The notes beneath the pieces were generated by a model that was not told the origin of the DNA, made no database searches, and saw only the letters and a list, made by a program, of their open reading frames with translations. Positions 1-7,555 of a stretch of DNA of 30,693 nucleotides are shown one piece after another (position 1 is the stretch's first letter; every line of letters starts with the position of its first letter). Both the position numbers and the translations under genes were made by a program. Source of the DNA: Nitrospira sp. GTDB taxonomy: Bacteria > Nitrospirota > Nitrospiria > Nitrospirales > Nitrospiraceae. The DNA lies in the NCBI GenBank assembly GCA_030456405.1, contig JAKDNQ010000003.1, positions 1 to 30,693 on the forward strand. Reading direction: 5' to 3'.

Positions 1-527
1 ATTTGCATTTCAATCTCGGCACGGTCTATGACAAGCTCAATCGATTCGATGACGTTGTGCGCACCATGGAGGCGGCAATTAAGTTGGATCCCCATCACGC
101 CGATGCACTCAATTATCTGGGGTATAGCTACGCAGAGCGCGGTGTTAAGATCGACCAAGCTGTATCCCTGACCAAGCGGGCTGTCGCGCTCAAACCGAGC
201 AATGGGTACTATATCGATAGTCTCGCCTGGGCCCTGTTTAAATCCGGAATGCTCAACGAAGCGTTATCGGAATTAAAGCGCGCTGTCTCGCTCGCCGCAG
301 ATGACCCGGTGCTCTTTGAGCATCTCGGAGATATTTACGCCAAACAACGAAACCTGTCAGACGCCCGTGAGGCCTGGCTCCGTGCGCTCGAACTCGATCC
401 ATCCAATAACAAGCTGATGGATCGGTTCCGTGAGCTGGGAATGGGCGACCCGACGCAAGAAGAACGTATCCAACAAGCCAAACGCCGCGTTACCGATAAG
501 AGTACCTCTTCTCACGCAAACCCTTAG
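1..527 (+). CDS. TPR-repeat protein, C-terminal part (5' end outside window)
   Basis: The frame is open to the left edge, so this is the end of a longer gene and the TTG at position 3 is not a credible start. The visible 174 residues hold about four tetratricopeptide repeats with the usual small/large pattern and the common 'LDP' and 'ALNYLGYSYAERG' type motifs, followed by a charged, probably disordered tail rich in Lys/Arg/Ser. TPR repeats form helical scaffolds for protein-protein contacts; no enzymatic motif is visible. Proteins with this pattern are often large exported or lipoprotein TPR proteins in Nitrospira and deltaproteobacteria, but the N-terminus that would show a signal is missing. 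A 112-bp gap separates it from the YfhO-like gene. The fold is sure; the role is unknown. Confidence 0.85.
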   Translation, partial: LHFNLGTVYDKLNRFDDVVRTMEAAIKLDPHHADALNYLGYSYAERGVKIDQAVSLTKRAVALKPSNGYYIDSLAWALFKSGMLNEALSELKRAVSLAADDPVLFEHLGDIYAKQRNLSDAREAWLRALELDPSNNKLMDRFRELGMGDPTQEERIQQAKRRVTDKSTSSHANP

Positions 528-639
528 CGACTGAACCAGGGTTTGTCTTGCCTCAACGCCGATTCCTGTTAGACTCGGTCTTGTTCGCCCAGTTGTTGTA
601 ATCGCATAGAGCCCCTTACTTCCATCGCAGGTTCTGTTG

Positions 640-3063
640 ATGTTTGAAAGTTCTCCGTCCGGGGCATCTATCAACGACAGTTCCAAGAATGCCAAAACAA
701 CGCCAACTCCTAGTCGGCATGGTGCAGTCGATGTCGCAAGCGAGGCGTGGGGGAAGGAAGACTATTATTGGCTTGCCGGGCTCTGTCTCCTGGTCTCCAT
801 ATTCTATGCTCAACTCTGGATGCCCGGGCTTGTTCTGATCAAGCGAGACGCCTTCCATACATTCCTGCCTCTCAAGTATTACATGATGGAACGGCTAAAA
901 GCAGGAGAACTGCCGCAATGGTTTCCCTATGAAGGCTTGGGACGCCCACTCCTAGGAATTCCTGTCACGGGCCTTTTCCATCCTTTCACCGCATTATATT
1001 GGCTCTTTTCCATCCACGACGCATATCGGTTGTCCACGTTGTTATCGTGCCTGATTGGGGCAATCGGGACTTTTCTTTTGGGAAGGACGCTTGGAACTTC
1101 ACGGCTTGGGTCTTTTCTGTCCGCAGTTGCGTTTGCTTGTTCCGGCTATGTGGCATCAATGACCGATAACATTACGTACCTCTATTCGATCTGTGTCCTG
1201 CCGCTCTTTCTCGCCTGTTTAGAAAAGGCCACGATGACAGATCTCGGAAAGTGGACGGCTATCTCGGCGTTGGTATGGGCAAGTGTGATTCTAAATGGAG
1301 ATGTGCAAACCGGTTATTACTATGGGTTCATCACATTCCTGTGGATCGTATGGCGATGCGGAGACCACCGAGTATGGGCCGCCGGTCGAATGCTTGGTAT
1401 CATGGTGTTAACTATTCTCATCGCTGGAATTCAACTGGCTCCTGCCTGGACGGTATTTAGCAGCAGCACCAGGGCTGACTCAGACAGCTTTTCCGAACAG
1501 TCGATTCGATGGTCGACTCATCCCCTTCGGCTGTCCACACTAGCTCTCTCACCTATCGGTGACAGCAGCGAAGAGATTCGGATTGCCCGAGAGGTGTTTG
1601 CCGGGAAGGATCAGGCTGTAGAAGTGCCTGGGTTTTGGGCGGAGAGTCTCTATGTTGGACTTCCGGTTCTTGGATTCGCATTGATTGGAGGGTGGCGCTC
1701 CTCCAACCTGAAGGTCTTTGTGGCCCTCGCTGCGGTGTGTCTGCTTCTCGCCACCGGCAAATTCGGTGGTCTCTATGAATGGCTCATGCGGATCGTACCG
1801 TTTTGGTCGGCGTTTCGTTACCCCGAAAAGTTTATGGGGGTCGTGTCATTGGCACTGGCAGTACTGGCCGGCAGAGGAGTGGATCAATGGAGCAGGGGGC
1901 GTGTCGGTCTGCATGTGTGGATCGGAGGTACGTTGCTGTACCTGGGAGTGGCCGCGCTCTTGCTCGCAGAATCGTCTGTGCCTTGGTTCATGAAAGAATT
2001 TGACGTGCCAGAGGATTTAGCTCGCCACGTGACACAAGCCGCTGGTCAGGCGGCGCTTTTTGGCAGTGCCGCCTTTGCCGGATTAGCGATGATCACCATC
2101 TGGGCCCGCCACAATTCTGTGAAGCGTCAGTGGGTGGGTGTGGCCTTGGTGATCCTGGTGCTGCTGGATCTCGCAAGAGCGAATCTTTCTGCCGTGCATA
2201 CATCCAACGCCGAATTCTGGAGTTTCTCACCAGGTTTGGTCGGCACGATCAAGGAGGATGCAAAAGCGCAAGGCCTCGATCATTTTCGAATCATGAGCAT
2301 GACGGCGCTCCGCTTTCAGCCCTCTCAACAGGTGCTGCGGATGTTGACACCGCATGAGGTAGTAGCTGCTACGAGGCGGCAGGGGCTGAGCGCTGAGCAT
2401 AACGCGGTCTATCACATCGAGTCTGTACAAGGACCACTTCCGGGGAAAAGTCTTCTGTATGAGCAGATTAGTCGAAATGCGAATCTGTACACCTTGGCCC
2501 GATACAATGTGGCGTACCTTATTGGCCGGCCATCACGATTTGAGGGGTCGCAGTACGTGTCTTCCTTCCTGGCGACGGTCTCAGACTACGATCTCGCCCT
2601 CGTTCGAAACCCTGTCACAGCTAGTCCGCGTGTGTACTTGTCGCGAAGGCCTGAATTGTTGACAAACTCATCAGCGCGCTTATCCTTCTTGGAACGAGAG
2701 GATTTCTTGAACGGGGAGGTCGATGTTATCGAAGGGCTCATCGGCTCGCTTCCTGGCCCAGCTCAAGGAGGGCACGTTACTCTGCGTGAGTATCGCCCGG
2801 AATCGATCAGAGTCGAGGTCGAAACGCCGCAACCCGCAGTCTTGATCTTAGCTGATGCCTTTGAGCCCGGGTGGAGTGCGATGATTGAAGGGGTGGCAGA
2901 GTTGCCGATATTCCGCGCCAATGGAATAGTTCGAGCCGTGGTGGTGCCATCAGGTCGTTTTCATGTTCTCTTCAGATATGAAACTCCATTTCTTTTTTTG
3001 GGAGCGGTGCTGTCAGCAGTAGGGTGCGGCATGTGCGCCTTGCTGATTATGAATAGAAGGTGA
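640..3063 (+). CDS. YfhO-like multi-pass membrane protein (GT-C type)
   Basis: This 807-residue integral membrane protein begins with about 40 polar residues, then many hydrophobic helices, then a soluble C-terminal beta-rich domain and a last membrane helix. After the first helix comes a loop with Asp-Ala-Phe and 'LKAGELPQWFPYEGLGRPL', which fits the YfhO/GT-C pattern of an acidic residue and 'G-lP-W-Py--G-P' facing the periplasm. The C-terminal part has 'DAFEPGWSAMIEG' and 'VPSGRFHVLFRYETP', the typical YfhO ending. Family knowledge: GT-C proteins use polyprenyl-linked sugars, and YfhO has been tied to glycosylation of wall or lipid polymers in Firmicutes. The sugar and acceptor here cannot be read. 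The ATG at 640 is preferred over the adjacent TTG at 637; the purine-rich 'gcagg' lies about 10 bases upstream. Confidence 0.8.
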   Translation: MFESSPSGASINDSSKNAKTTPTPSRHGAVDVASEAWGKEDYYWLAGLCLLVSIFYAQLWMPGLVLIKRDAFHTFLPLKYYMMERLKAGELPQWFPYEGLGRPLLGIPVTGLFHPFTALYWLFSIHDAYRLSTLLSCLIGAIGTFLLGRTLGTSRLGSFLSAVAFACSGYVASMTDNITYLYSICVLPLFLACLEKATMTDLGKWTAISALVWASVILNGDVQTGYYYGFITFLWIVWRCGDHRVWAAGRMLGIMVLTILIAGIQLAPAWTVFSSSTRADSDSFSEQSIRWSTHPLRLSTLALSPIGDSSEEIRIAREVFAGKDQAVEVPGFWAESLYVGLPVLGFALIGGWRSSNLKVFVALAAVCLLLATGKFGGLYEWLMRIVPFWSAFRYPEKFMGVVSLALAVLAGRGVDQWSRGRVGLHVWIGGTLLYLGVAALLLAESSVPWFMKEFDVPEDLARHVTQAAGQAALFGSAAFAGLAMITIWARHNSVKRQWVGVALVILVLLDLARANLSAVHTSNAEFWSFSPGLVGTIKEDAKAQGLDHFRIMSMTALRFQPSQQVLRMLTPHEVVAATRRQGLSAEHNAVYHIESVQGPLPGKSLLYEQISRNANLYTLARYNVAYLIGRPSRFEGSQYVSSFLATVSDYDLALVRNPVTASPRVYLSRRPELLTNSSARLSFLEREDFLNGEVDVIEGLIGSLPGPAQGGHVTLREYRPESIRVEVETPQPAVLILADAFEPGWSAMIEGVAELPIFRANGIVRAVVVPSGRFHVLFRYETPFLFLGAVLSAVGCGMCALLIMNRR

Positions 3064-3195
3064 AGGTCATAAGCAGACGGCGGACTTCCCCTCTGCAAGG
3101 TTTGCAACGCGTCACATTTTAAAAGCATCATTTGCTTTGTCTTTTTGTGGATCCATCCTAGACTCAGAAATAATCCACATGAAAGGGGCAAGCGC

Positions 3196-6100
3196 ATGCT
3201 GTTGCCAGCCACAGAAACTTCACCGCTCGTGGTGAGCAAGTCATCTCATCGTCTAGCTCGACCATTACTCGTGTGCATCTTTGCTTTCTCGGGATTCTCC
3301 GGATTGATCTACGAGCATATCTGGACACATTACCTCAAACTCTTTCTCGGACACGCAGCCTATGCGCAAACTCTTGTGCTTGGAATCTTCATGGGTGGTA
3401 TGGCCATCGGCGCCTGGCTCAGCGCGCGATATTCGTCTCGCTGGAGTAACGCTCTCCAGCTCTATGCGATTACTGAAGGGGTCATTGGAGTGTTCGGGCT
3501 GGTGTTCCATCCTACCTTCGAATGGGTCATGGATGTCGCGTACTCCTCGGTGTTTGCGTGGCTCGGGACATCCATGGCCATTATGTTCTTTAAGTGGGGT
3601 CTGTCCGCCTGTTTGATCCTCCCTCAATCGATTCTCTTAGGAATGACCTTCCCGCTCATGAGTGCCAGCCTGATTCGCGAGCGCCCAGGCGACTCAGGCG
3701 CTGCAGTTGCCATTCTCTATTTCACGAATAGTCTTGGAGCGGCGGTTGGGGTGTTGGTCAGCGGGTACTGGTTGGTTGGGGAAGTGGGGCTGCCTGGCAC
3801 GATCCTCGCTGCTGCCATACTGAACATACTTGTGGCCCTTCTGTCTTGGCTCATCTCAAAGTCGGGGGAATCGAAGTCCCTGCAGCCAGCTGTAGTGAAT
3901 GTGCAATCCACTCGCGTAAGCGATCCATTGCTATGGCTGTTGTTGGGTGTAGCCTGCTTTACAGGGGTTGCGTCGTTCATCTATGAGATCAGCTGGATTC
4001 GAATGCTGAGTCTCATACTAGGAAGCTCTACTCACTCCTTCGAGCTCATGTTAAGTGCATTTGTGCTGGGACTAGCGTTTGGCGGCTTGTGGATTAAGAG
4101 GCGAATTGGCGAGATCAGAGATGCTGTTCGATACCTCGGTGCGATTCAGCTTGTCATGGGGCTGTTCGCTTTCGCCAGCATTGTGGTGTACCCGCAATTG
4201 TTCCACGTCATGCAGGCGGTGATGGACTCTCTGAGCAAGACGAACGGAGGCTATGTTCTCTTCAACGTCATAAGCTACCTGCTGTCTTTGGGGCTCATGT
4301 TTCCCGCAACGTTCTGTGCGGGTATGACGTTGCCGCTTCTCACGAACGCACTGATTCAACGCCAGTATGGCGAGAGAAGTGTCGGTCATGTGTATGCAAG
4401 CAACACAGTGGGCGCCATTCTGGGCGTGTTTGCGGCGACGCACCTGGGAATGCCGCTACTGGGTTTGAAAGGTCTCGTCACAGCTGGGGCTGCCATTGAT
4501 ATGGTGCTGGGGGTGCTTCTTATATGGTATGTCCGGCAATCGTCCGTCAGAGAATTGACAGCGGGAATTGCAGCCACCGTCGTGCTTGTGATCGGATCAG
4601 GGTTCTTTGTGATCGAGTGGAATCCCTTGGCGATGGCATCTGGTGTGTACCGGACAGGAAAGCTATTGGCGCCAATAGACGGATCGGTTCTGTTTCACAA
4701 GGACGGAAAAACAGCGACAGTCGATGTGGTGAAAGTCGCAACTGGCAACGTGAGTATTCGAACAAATGGAAAACCCGATGCTTCGATACAGATGGATCAG
4801 CGAGGGCGAGCGCCCTCCGATGAGGATACGATGGTCATGGCTGCAGCTCTGCCGCTTGCGTTGAATCCAGCAGCCAAAACGGCCGCCAATATCGGATTTG
4901 GGTCAGGGTTGACCAGCCATGTCCTGTTGGGTAGTCACGCGATTGAACGAGTCGATACGATTGAAATAGAGCCAGCTATGGTTGAAGGGGCAGAAGTGTT
5001 TCGCCCGCGTGTCGAAGCGGTTTTTGCAGACCCCAGGAGCCACGTGTACATCGAAGATGCACGGACATTCTTTTCCACGTACAACACGCGATACGACATT
5101 ATTATTTCAGAGCCATCGAACCCTTGGGTGAGCGGAGTGGCTAGCCTCTTCACCGATGAGTTCTATCGAGCGATACGATCCCATCTCAATCAAGACGGGG
5201 TGCTGGTCCAGTGGTTTTACTTGTATGAGATGGAACCCTCGCTTGTGTTTTCTGTGCTGCAGGCCGTCAACAAAAACTTCAGCCGGGTTGTGTTATACGG
5301 CGGGCCCAACGGTGTGGATATCTTCATTGTGGCGAGTAACGGAGACAATGTGTCTGTTCCCTCGGAAGACGTCTTCAAGAATCCCGTTATTAGAGCGGAG
5401 CTTGAGCCTTTTGCAATTAAGAAGGCCGAAGACTTCACTCTCTTGCGCATTGCTGACCTCGCGACTCTGGAGCCGTTACTGAAAGTGGGTAATGTGCCGA
5501 TCAACTCAGAGTACTTTCCTTTCTTGGATCTGCACGCAGCTCAAACTCGATTTCTCCAGCATAGTGCTGAGGAAATATTGAATCTGGCCAAAGCTCCGAT
5601 CCCGCTTCTCGAAATGATCGAAGGCGCCTCTCTTCCATTTGATGTGGTGCAAGCTGGTAGAAAGTCAAAGCATTTCAGGAGATTCGAAGCGTTACAAGCT
5701 TGGCATGCCCATCAGTACCTTTGGGGAAGCATAAATGGTAATGAGCCAGGGCCTGCATTGCTTCAAGACCTGGCGCTCGTCAAACTTCGGCTGTTTACGT
5801 GCGATGGCGTAAGTCGAACAGATGGCTGGCTCGATGCGCTGGTGAGTGTGAGCGGTAAAGTGAATGTGTTCCAAACTGCTGTCGATGCCAGCCGGTTCTG
5901 GGATGGAGTTGAGCGAGCGCCATGTTTCTCTTCGCTGGATGAGACCCAGAAGACATGGGTTGCATTGCTGAGGGCCGTCGGTTCCAGACAACCTGAAGCG
6001 ATGTCTGAACTTGCAGAGCGGCTGCTTGCTCTGAAAGTCAACCAGACGGAGTATCGGCGAAGTTATCTTTTGACGGCCGCAATGACGGGGACCCTCGTTC

Positions 6101-6246
6101 AACACGACTATGCGAAGACATTGGCCTTGTGGGACCAATATAAAGCTTCCGTTGGACAAGGCCGTCAGCCGGCGCTGGCCTTTCAGCTGCTCGTTGCTCA
6201 TGCAGTATTAAGACCAAATGCCATCGGCAGTCTCGGCAGACACTAG
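3196..6246 (+). CDS. Membrane-fused spermidine synthase-like protein
   Basis: This 1016-residue protein has three parts. Two hydrophobic blocks come first (about residues 20-220 and 245-480), each opening with a related 'GFSGLIYEHIW' / 'GVASFIYEISWIRML' motif, so the membrane part looks like an internal duplication. A Rossmann methyltransferase-like domain follows, with 'IGFGSGLTSHVLLG' near residue 565, 'DTIEIEP' for the acidic ribose-binding residue, 'EDARTF' near 620 and 'SEPSNPWVSG' near 638, as in spermidine synthases. The last 250 or so residues are helical and unassigned. Such membrane fusions are widespread; polyamine synthesis is not proven for them. ATG 3196 is chosen because 'gaaagggg' precedes it at a good distance, whereas the longer frame starts at a TTG (3145) without a site. 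The TAG stop lies inside the left end of the repeat that follows. Confidence 0.85.
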   Translation: MLLPATETSPLVVSKSSHRLARPLLVCIFAFSGFSGLIYEHIWTHYLKLFLGHAAYAQTLVLGIFMGGMAIGAWLSARYSSRWSNALQLYAITEGVIGVFGLVFHPTFEWVMDVAYSSVFAWLGTSMAIMFFKWGLSACLILPQSILLGMTFPLMSASLIRERPGDSGAAVAILYFTNSLGAAVGVLVSGYWLVGEVGLPGTILAAAILNILVALLSWLISKSGESKSLQPAVVNVQSTRVSDPLLWLLLGVACFTGVASFIYEISWIRMLSLILGSSTHSFELMLSAFVLGLAFGGLWIKRRIGEIRDAVRYLGAIQLVMGLFAFASIVVYPQLFHVMQAVMDSLSKTNGGYVLFNVISYLLSLGLMFPATFCAGMTLPLLTNALIQRQYGERSVGHVYASNTVGAILGVFAATHLGMPLLGLKGLVTAGAAIDMVLGVLLIWYVRQSSVRELTAGIAATVVLVIGSGFFVIEWNPLAMASGVYRTGKLLAPIDGSVLFHKDGKTATVDVVKVATGNVSIRTNGKPDASIQMDQRGRAPSDEDTMVMAAALPLALNPAAKTAANIGFGSGLTSHVLLGSHAIERVDTIEIEPAMVEGAEVFRPRVEAVFADPRSHVYIEDARTFFSTYNTRYDIIISEPSNPWVSGVASLFTDEFYRAIRSHLNQDGVLVQWFYLYEMEPSLVFSVLQAVNKNFSRVVLYGGPNGVDIFIVASNGDNVSVPSEDVFKNPVIRAELEPFAIKKAEDFTLLRIADLATLEPLLKVGNVPINSEYFPFLDLHAAQTRFLQHSAEEILNLAKAPIPLLEMIEGASLPFDVVQAGRKSKHFRRFEALQAWHAHQYLWGSINGNEPGPALLQDLALVKLRLFTCDGVSRTDGWLDALVSVSGKVNVFQTAVDASRFWDGVERAPCFSSLDETQKTWVALLRAVGSRQPEAMSELAERLLALKVNQTEYRRSYLLTAAMTGTLVQHDYAKTLALWDQYKASVGQGRQPALAFQLLVAHAVLRPNAIGSLGRH

Positions 6247-6605
6247 CAGGCTGTTGACAAAGTCACTCTTCTCACCCGCCCAGCCCCTGCGCGCCGAGAC
6301 GCGCCTTTCACCAGGCATCGTTCTCGCTTCGCTCAGAGGCTCAACGTACGGCCTGGGTCAACGCCTGTGCCGACAGGCGATGGGTAGGCGGGTGAAAATG
6401 GTATACGATTCGCCTCAGGACACTGCCGGCTCACCATCTCGCCGGCGCGCACAGACTTGGCGTTCCTTATTCGTCGCGCCGTGCGCCTCGCTGCGGCCTT
6501 GCTGGACGGCCTTTCTGAACAGCCTGCAGGGCATTGAGCTTCCTCGGTGTCTCAGGCGTGGTGTCGTTTCCGGCGTCGTCATCCAGTTTGTCAACAAACT
6601 GCTAG
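6243..6605 (+). repeat. MITE-like repeat with terminal inverted repeats
   Basis: The left end reads ctagcaggctgttgacaaa (6243-6261). The reverse complement of the right end (6587-6605) is ctagcagtttgttgacaaa, matching at 17 of 19 positions. A second inverted copy, aacagcctgc at 6518-6527, pairs perfectly with 6246-6255, so the element seems to have an inner and an outer right end. Inside are a perfect 9-bp inverted repeat (tcacccgcc 6272-6280 with ggcgggtga 6387-6395) and a hairpin with a 7-bp stem and 4-base loop (6362-6379). No credible protein is encoded; the 154-residue frame at 6218-6682 crosses its boundary and looks spurious. It is likely a non-autonomous mobile or REP-like element, and the stop codon of the upstream gene lies in its left end. 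Confidence 0.7.
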
Positions 6606-6830
6606 CTGACCATTCACTCCATGCGGGTAAGTATCGTGCAACTAGGCAAAAGTTTTTGGACGGATGCCTTGACGCCAATTAGCAGTGCAAGAGGGAAGAG
6701 ACAAATATTGGCGCCTGGGAGCGAAATCGAGCCCTGATCGGCGTAATTGATCAACAGGACCATGAGCAAGAGATTCCATAACAAGTTGACATATAAATGG
6801 TTTCAAGACGTCCACGGACATTCCCATATC
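6606..6830. other. Non-coding stretch upstream of the pilin gene
   Basis: No credible gene is seen between the repeat and the pilin promoter. One small inverted repeat is present (cgccaat 6673-6679 with attggcg 6707-6713, 27-base spacer), a possible protein-binding site or chance. If the sigma-54 element downstream is real, an enhancer site for an activator such as PilR would be expected in this stretch, but I cannot identify one by eye. Confidence 0.4.
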
Positions 6831-6846
6831 TGGCATTGAACCTGCT
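6831..6846 (+). promoter_or_regulatory. Putative sigma-54 (RpoN) -24/-12 promoter of pilA
   Basis: The sequence tggcattgaacctgct has GG (6832-6833) and GC (6844-6845) separated by exactly 10 bases, with TGGCA and TGCT matching the consensus TGGCAC-N5-TTGCT closely. It lies about 107 bases before the pilin start, giving a leader near 95 bases. Pilin genes in Pseudomonas, Myxococcus and Geobacter are known to be RpoN-dependent through PilR-type activators, so the context supports the call. Start site and activator site are not shown. Confidence 0.65.
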
Positions 6847-6952
6847 TTAGGGGAAGGCATGCGCCCGGAAAAGGACTACGCCTTGGGCGACCAAGTCGAG
6901 TGACAAAGGATGCAAGGGCCTGTGTCTGAACCATCAACAAGGAGGAGCAGCG

Positions 6953-7486
6953 ATGAGTAAGCAGTGGAAGAGACAACAGGGTTTTACCCTGATCGAGTTG
7001 ATGATCGTGGTAGCGATCATCGGGATCTTAGCGGCGATCGCCATTCCGAATTTCATCGCCTATCAGGCGAAGTCCAGGCAGTCGGAGGCGAAGGTGAATC
7101 TGAGCGCCGTCTTTACGTCGGCGACGGCTTTCGCGGCTGAACAACCGACGCCGACCTACGTTCCTGGACTCACCCTCGATGCCATCGGATGGTCGCCGAG
7201 CGGGCAGCCTCGCTTTACCTACTGGTATGCAACTGGTGCTGTTGGTTCCCTCACCGCAGGCACTCCCACGAAGTTTATCCTCACTACGAACTTCACGCCG
7301 ATTGTAAGTTGTACGGATAACCCGAGCGGCGGCTGGACACTTGGCGCAAGCGCGGCTAATGGTACTACGCTGGCTGGGTTTACAGCAGTCGCTCGGGGGA
7401 ACGTTGATTCTGACACGACGTGTGATCAATGGGAGATTAATGACCAGCGCATGCTGAACAATTCAAAGAACGACGTAGGCAGCTGA
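6953..7486 (+). CDS. pilA: Type IV pilin (PilA)
   Basis: The 177-residue prepilin has a short positively charged leader, then '[20 protein letters not shown]' with Gly10 before the cleavage point, Phe11 as the residue to be N-methylated and Glu15 as the conserved Glu+5 of the mature protein. The hydrophobic helix runs to about residue 33 ('IPNF'). The globular part has two cysteines, near residues 120 and 157, well placed for the C-terminal disulfide loop of many pilins, and the end '[14 protein letters not shown]' resembles deltaproteobacterial and Nitrospira major pilins. A strong ribosome site, aaggagg, ends 7 bases before the ATG. It is the subunit of type IV pili, processed by PilD at the inner membrane. 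Genes for the pilus motor and secretin are not in the window. Its own sigma-54 type promoter lies upstream. Confidence 0.95.
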   Translation: MSKQWKRQQGFTLIELMIVVAIIGILAAIAIPNFIAYQAKSRQSEAKVNLSAVFTSATAFAAEQPTPTYVPGLTLDAIGWSPSGQPRFTYWYATGAVGSLTAGTPTKFILTTNFTPIVSCTDNPSGGWTLGASAANGTTLAGFTAVARGNVDSDTTCDQWEINDQRMLNNSKNDVGS

Positions 7487-7508
7487 TCCGAGCCTCACTG
7501 CGTTCGAC

Positions 7509-7555
7509 AGAGGGAGGGGATCGGGTCTCACCGGTCTCCTCTCTCTCATTTCTTT
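7509..7555 (+). terminator. Weak terminator-like hairpin after pilA
   Basis: agagggagg (7509-7517) can pair with cctctctct (7538-7546) at 8 of 9 positions, and a T-rich stretch (atttcttt) follows. The loop is long at 20 bases and the T-run is interrupted, so it may only attenuate read-through from pilA into the next gene, or be chance in purine/pyrimidine-rich sequence. Confidence 0.3.

Noticed and set aside
3146..3179. Inverted repeat tgtggat / atccaca before the spermidine-synthase-like gene
   Set aside because: Seven matching bases with a 20-base spacer can occur by chance and no T-run follows. It might be an operator, but nothing else supports it.
6218..6682. 154-codon open frame across the repeat element
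   Set aside because: It starts inside the upstream gene, crosses the repeat, has no recognisable motif and lacks a ribosome site. It is GC-rich chance coding.
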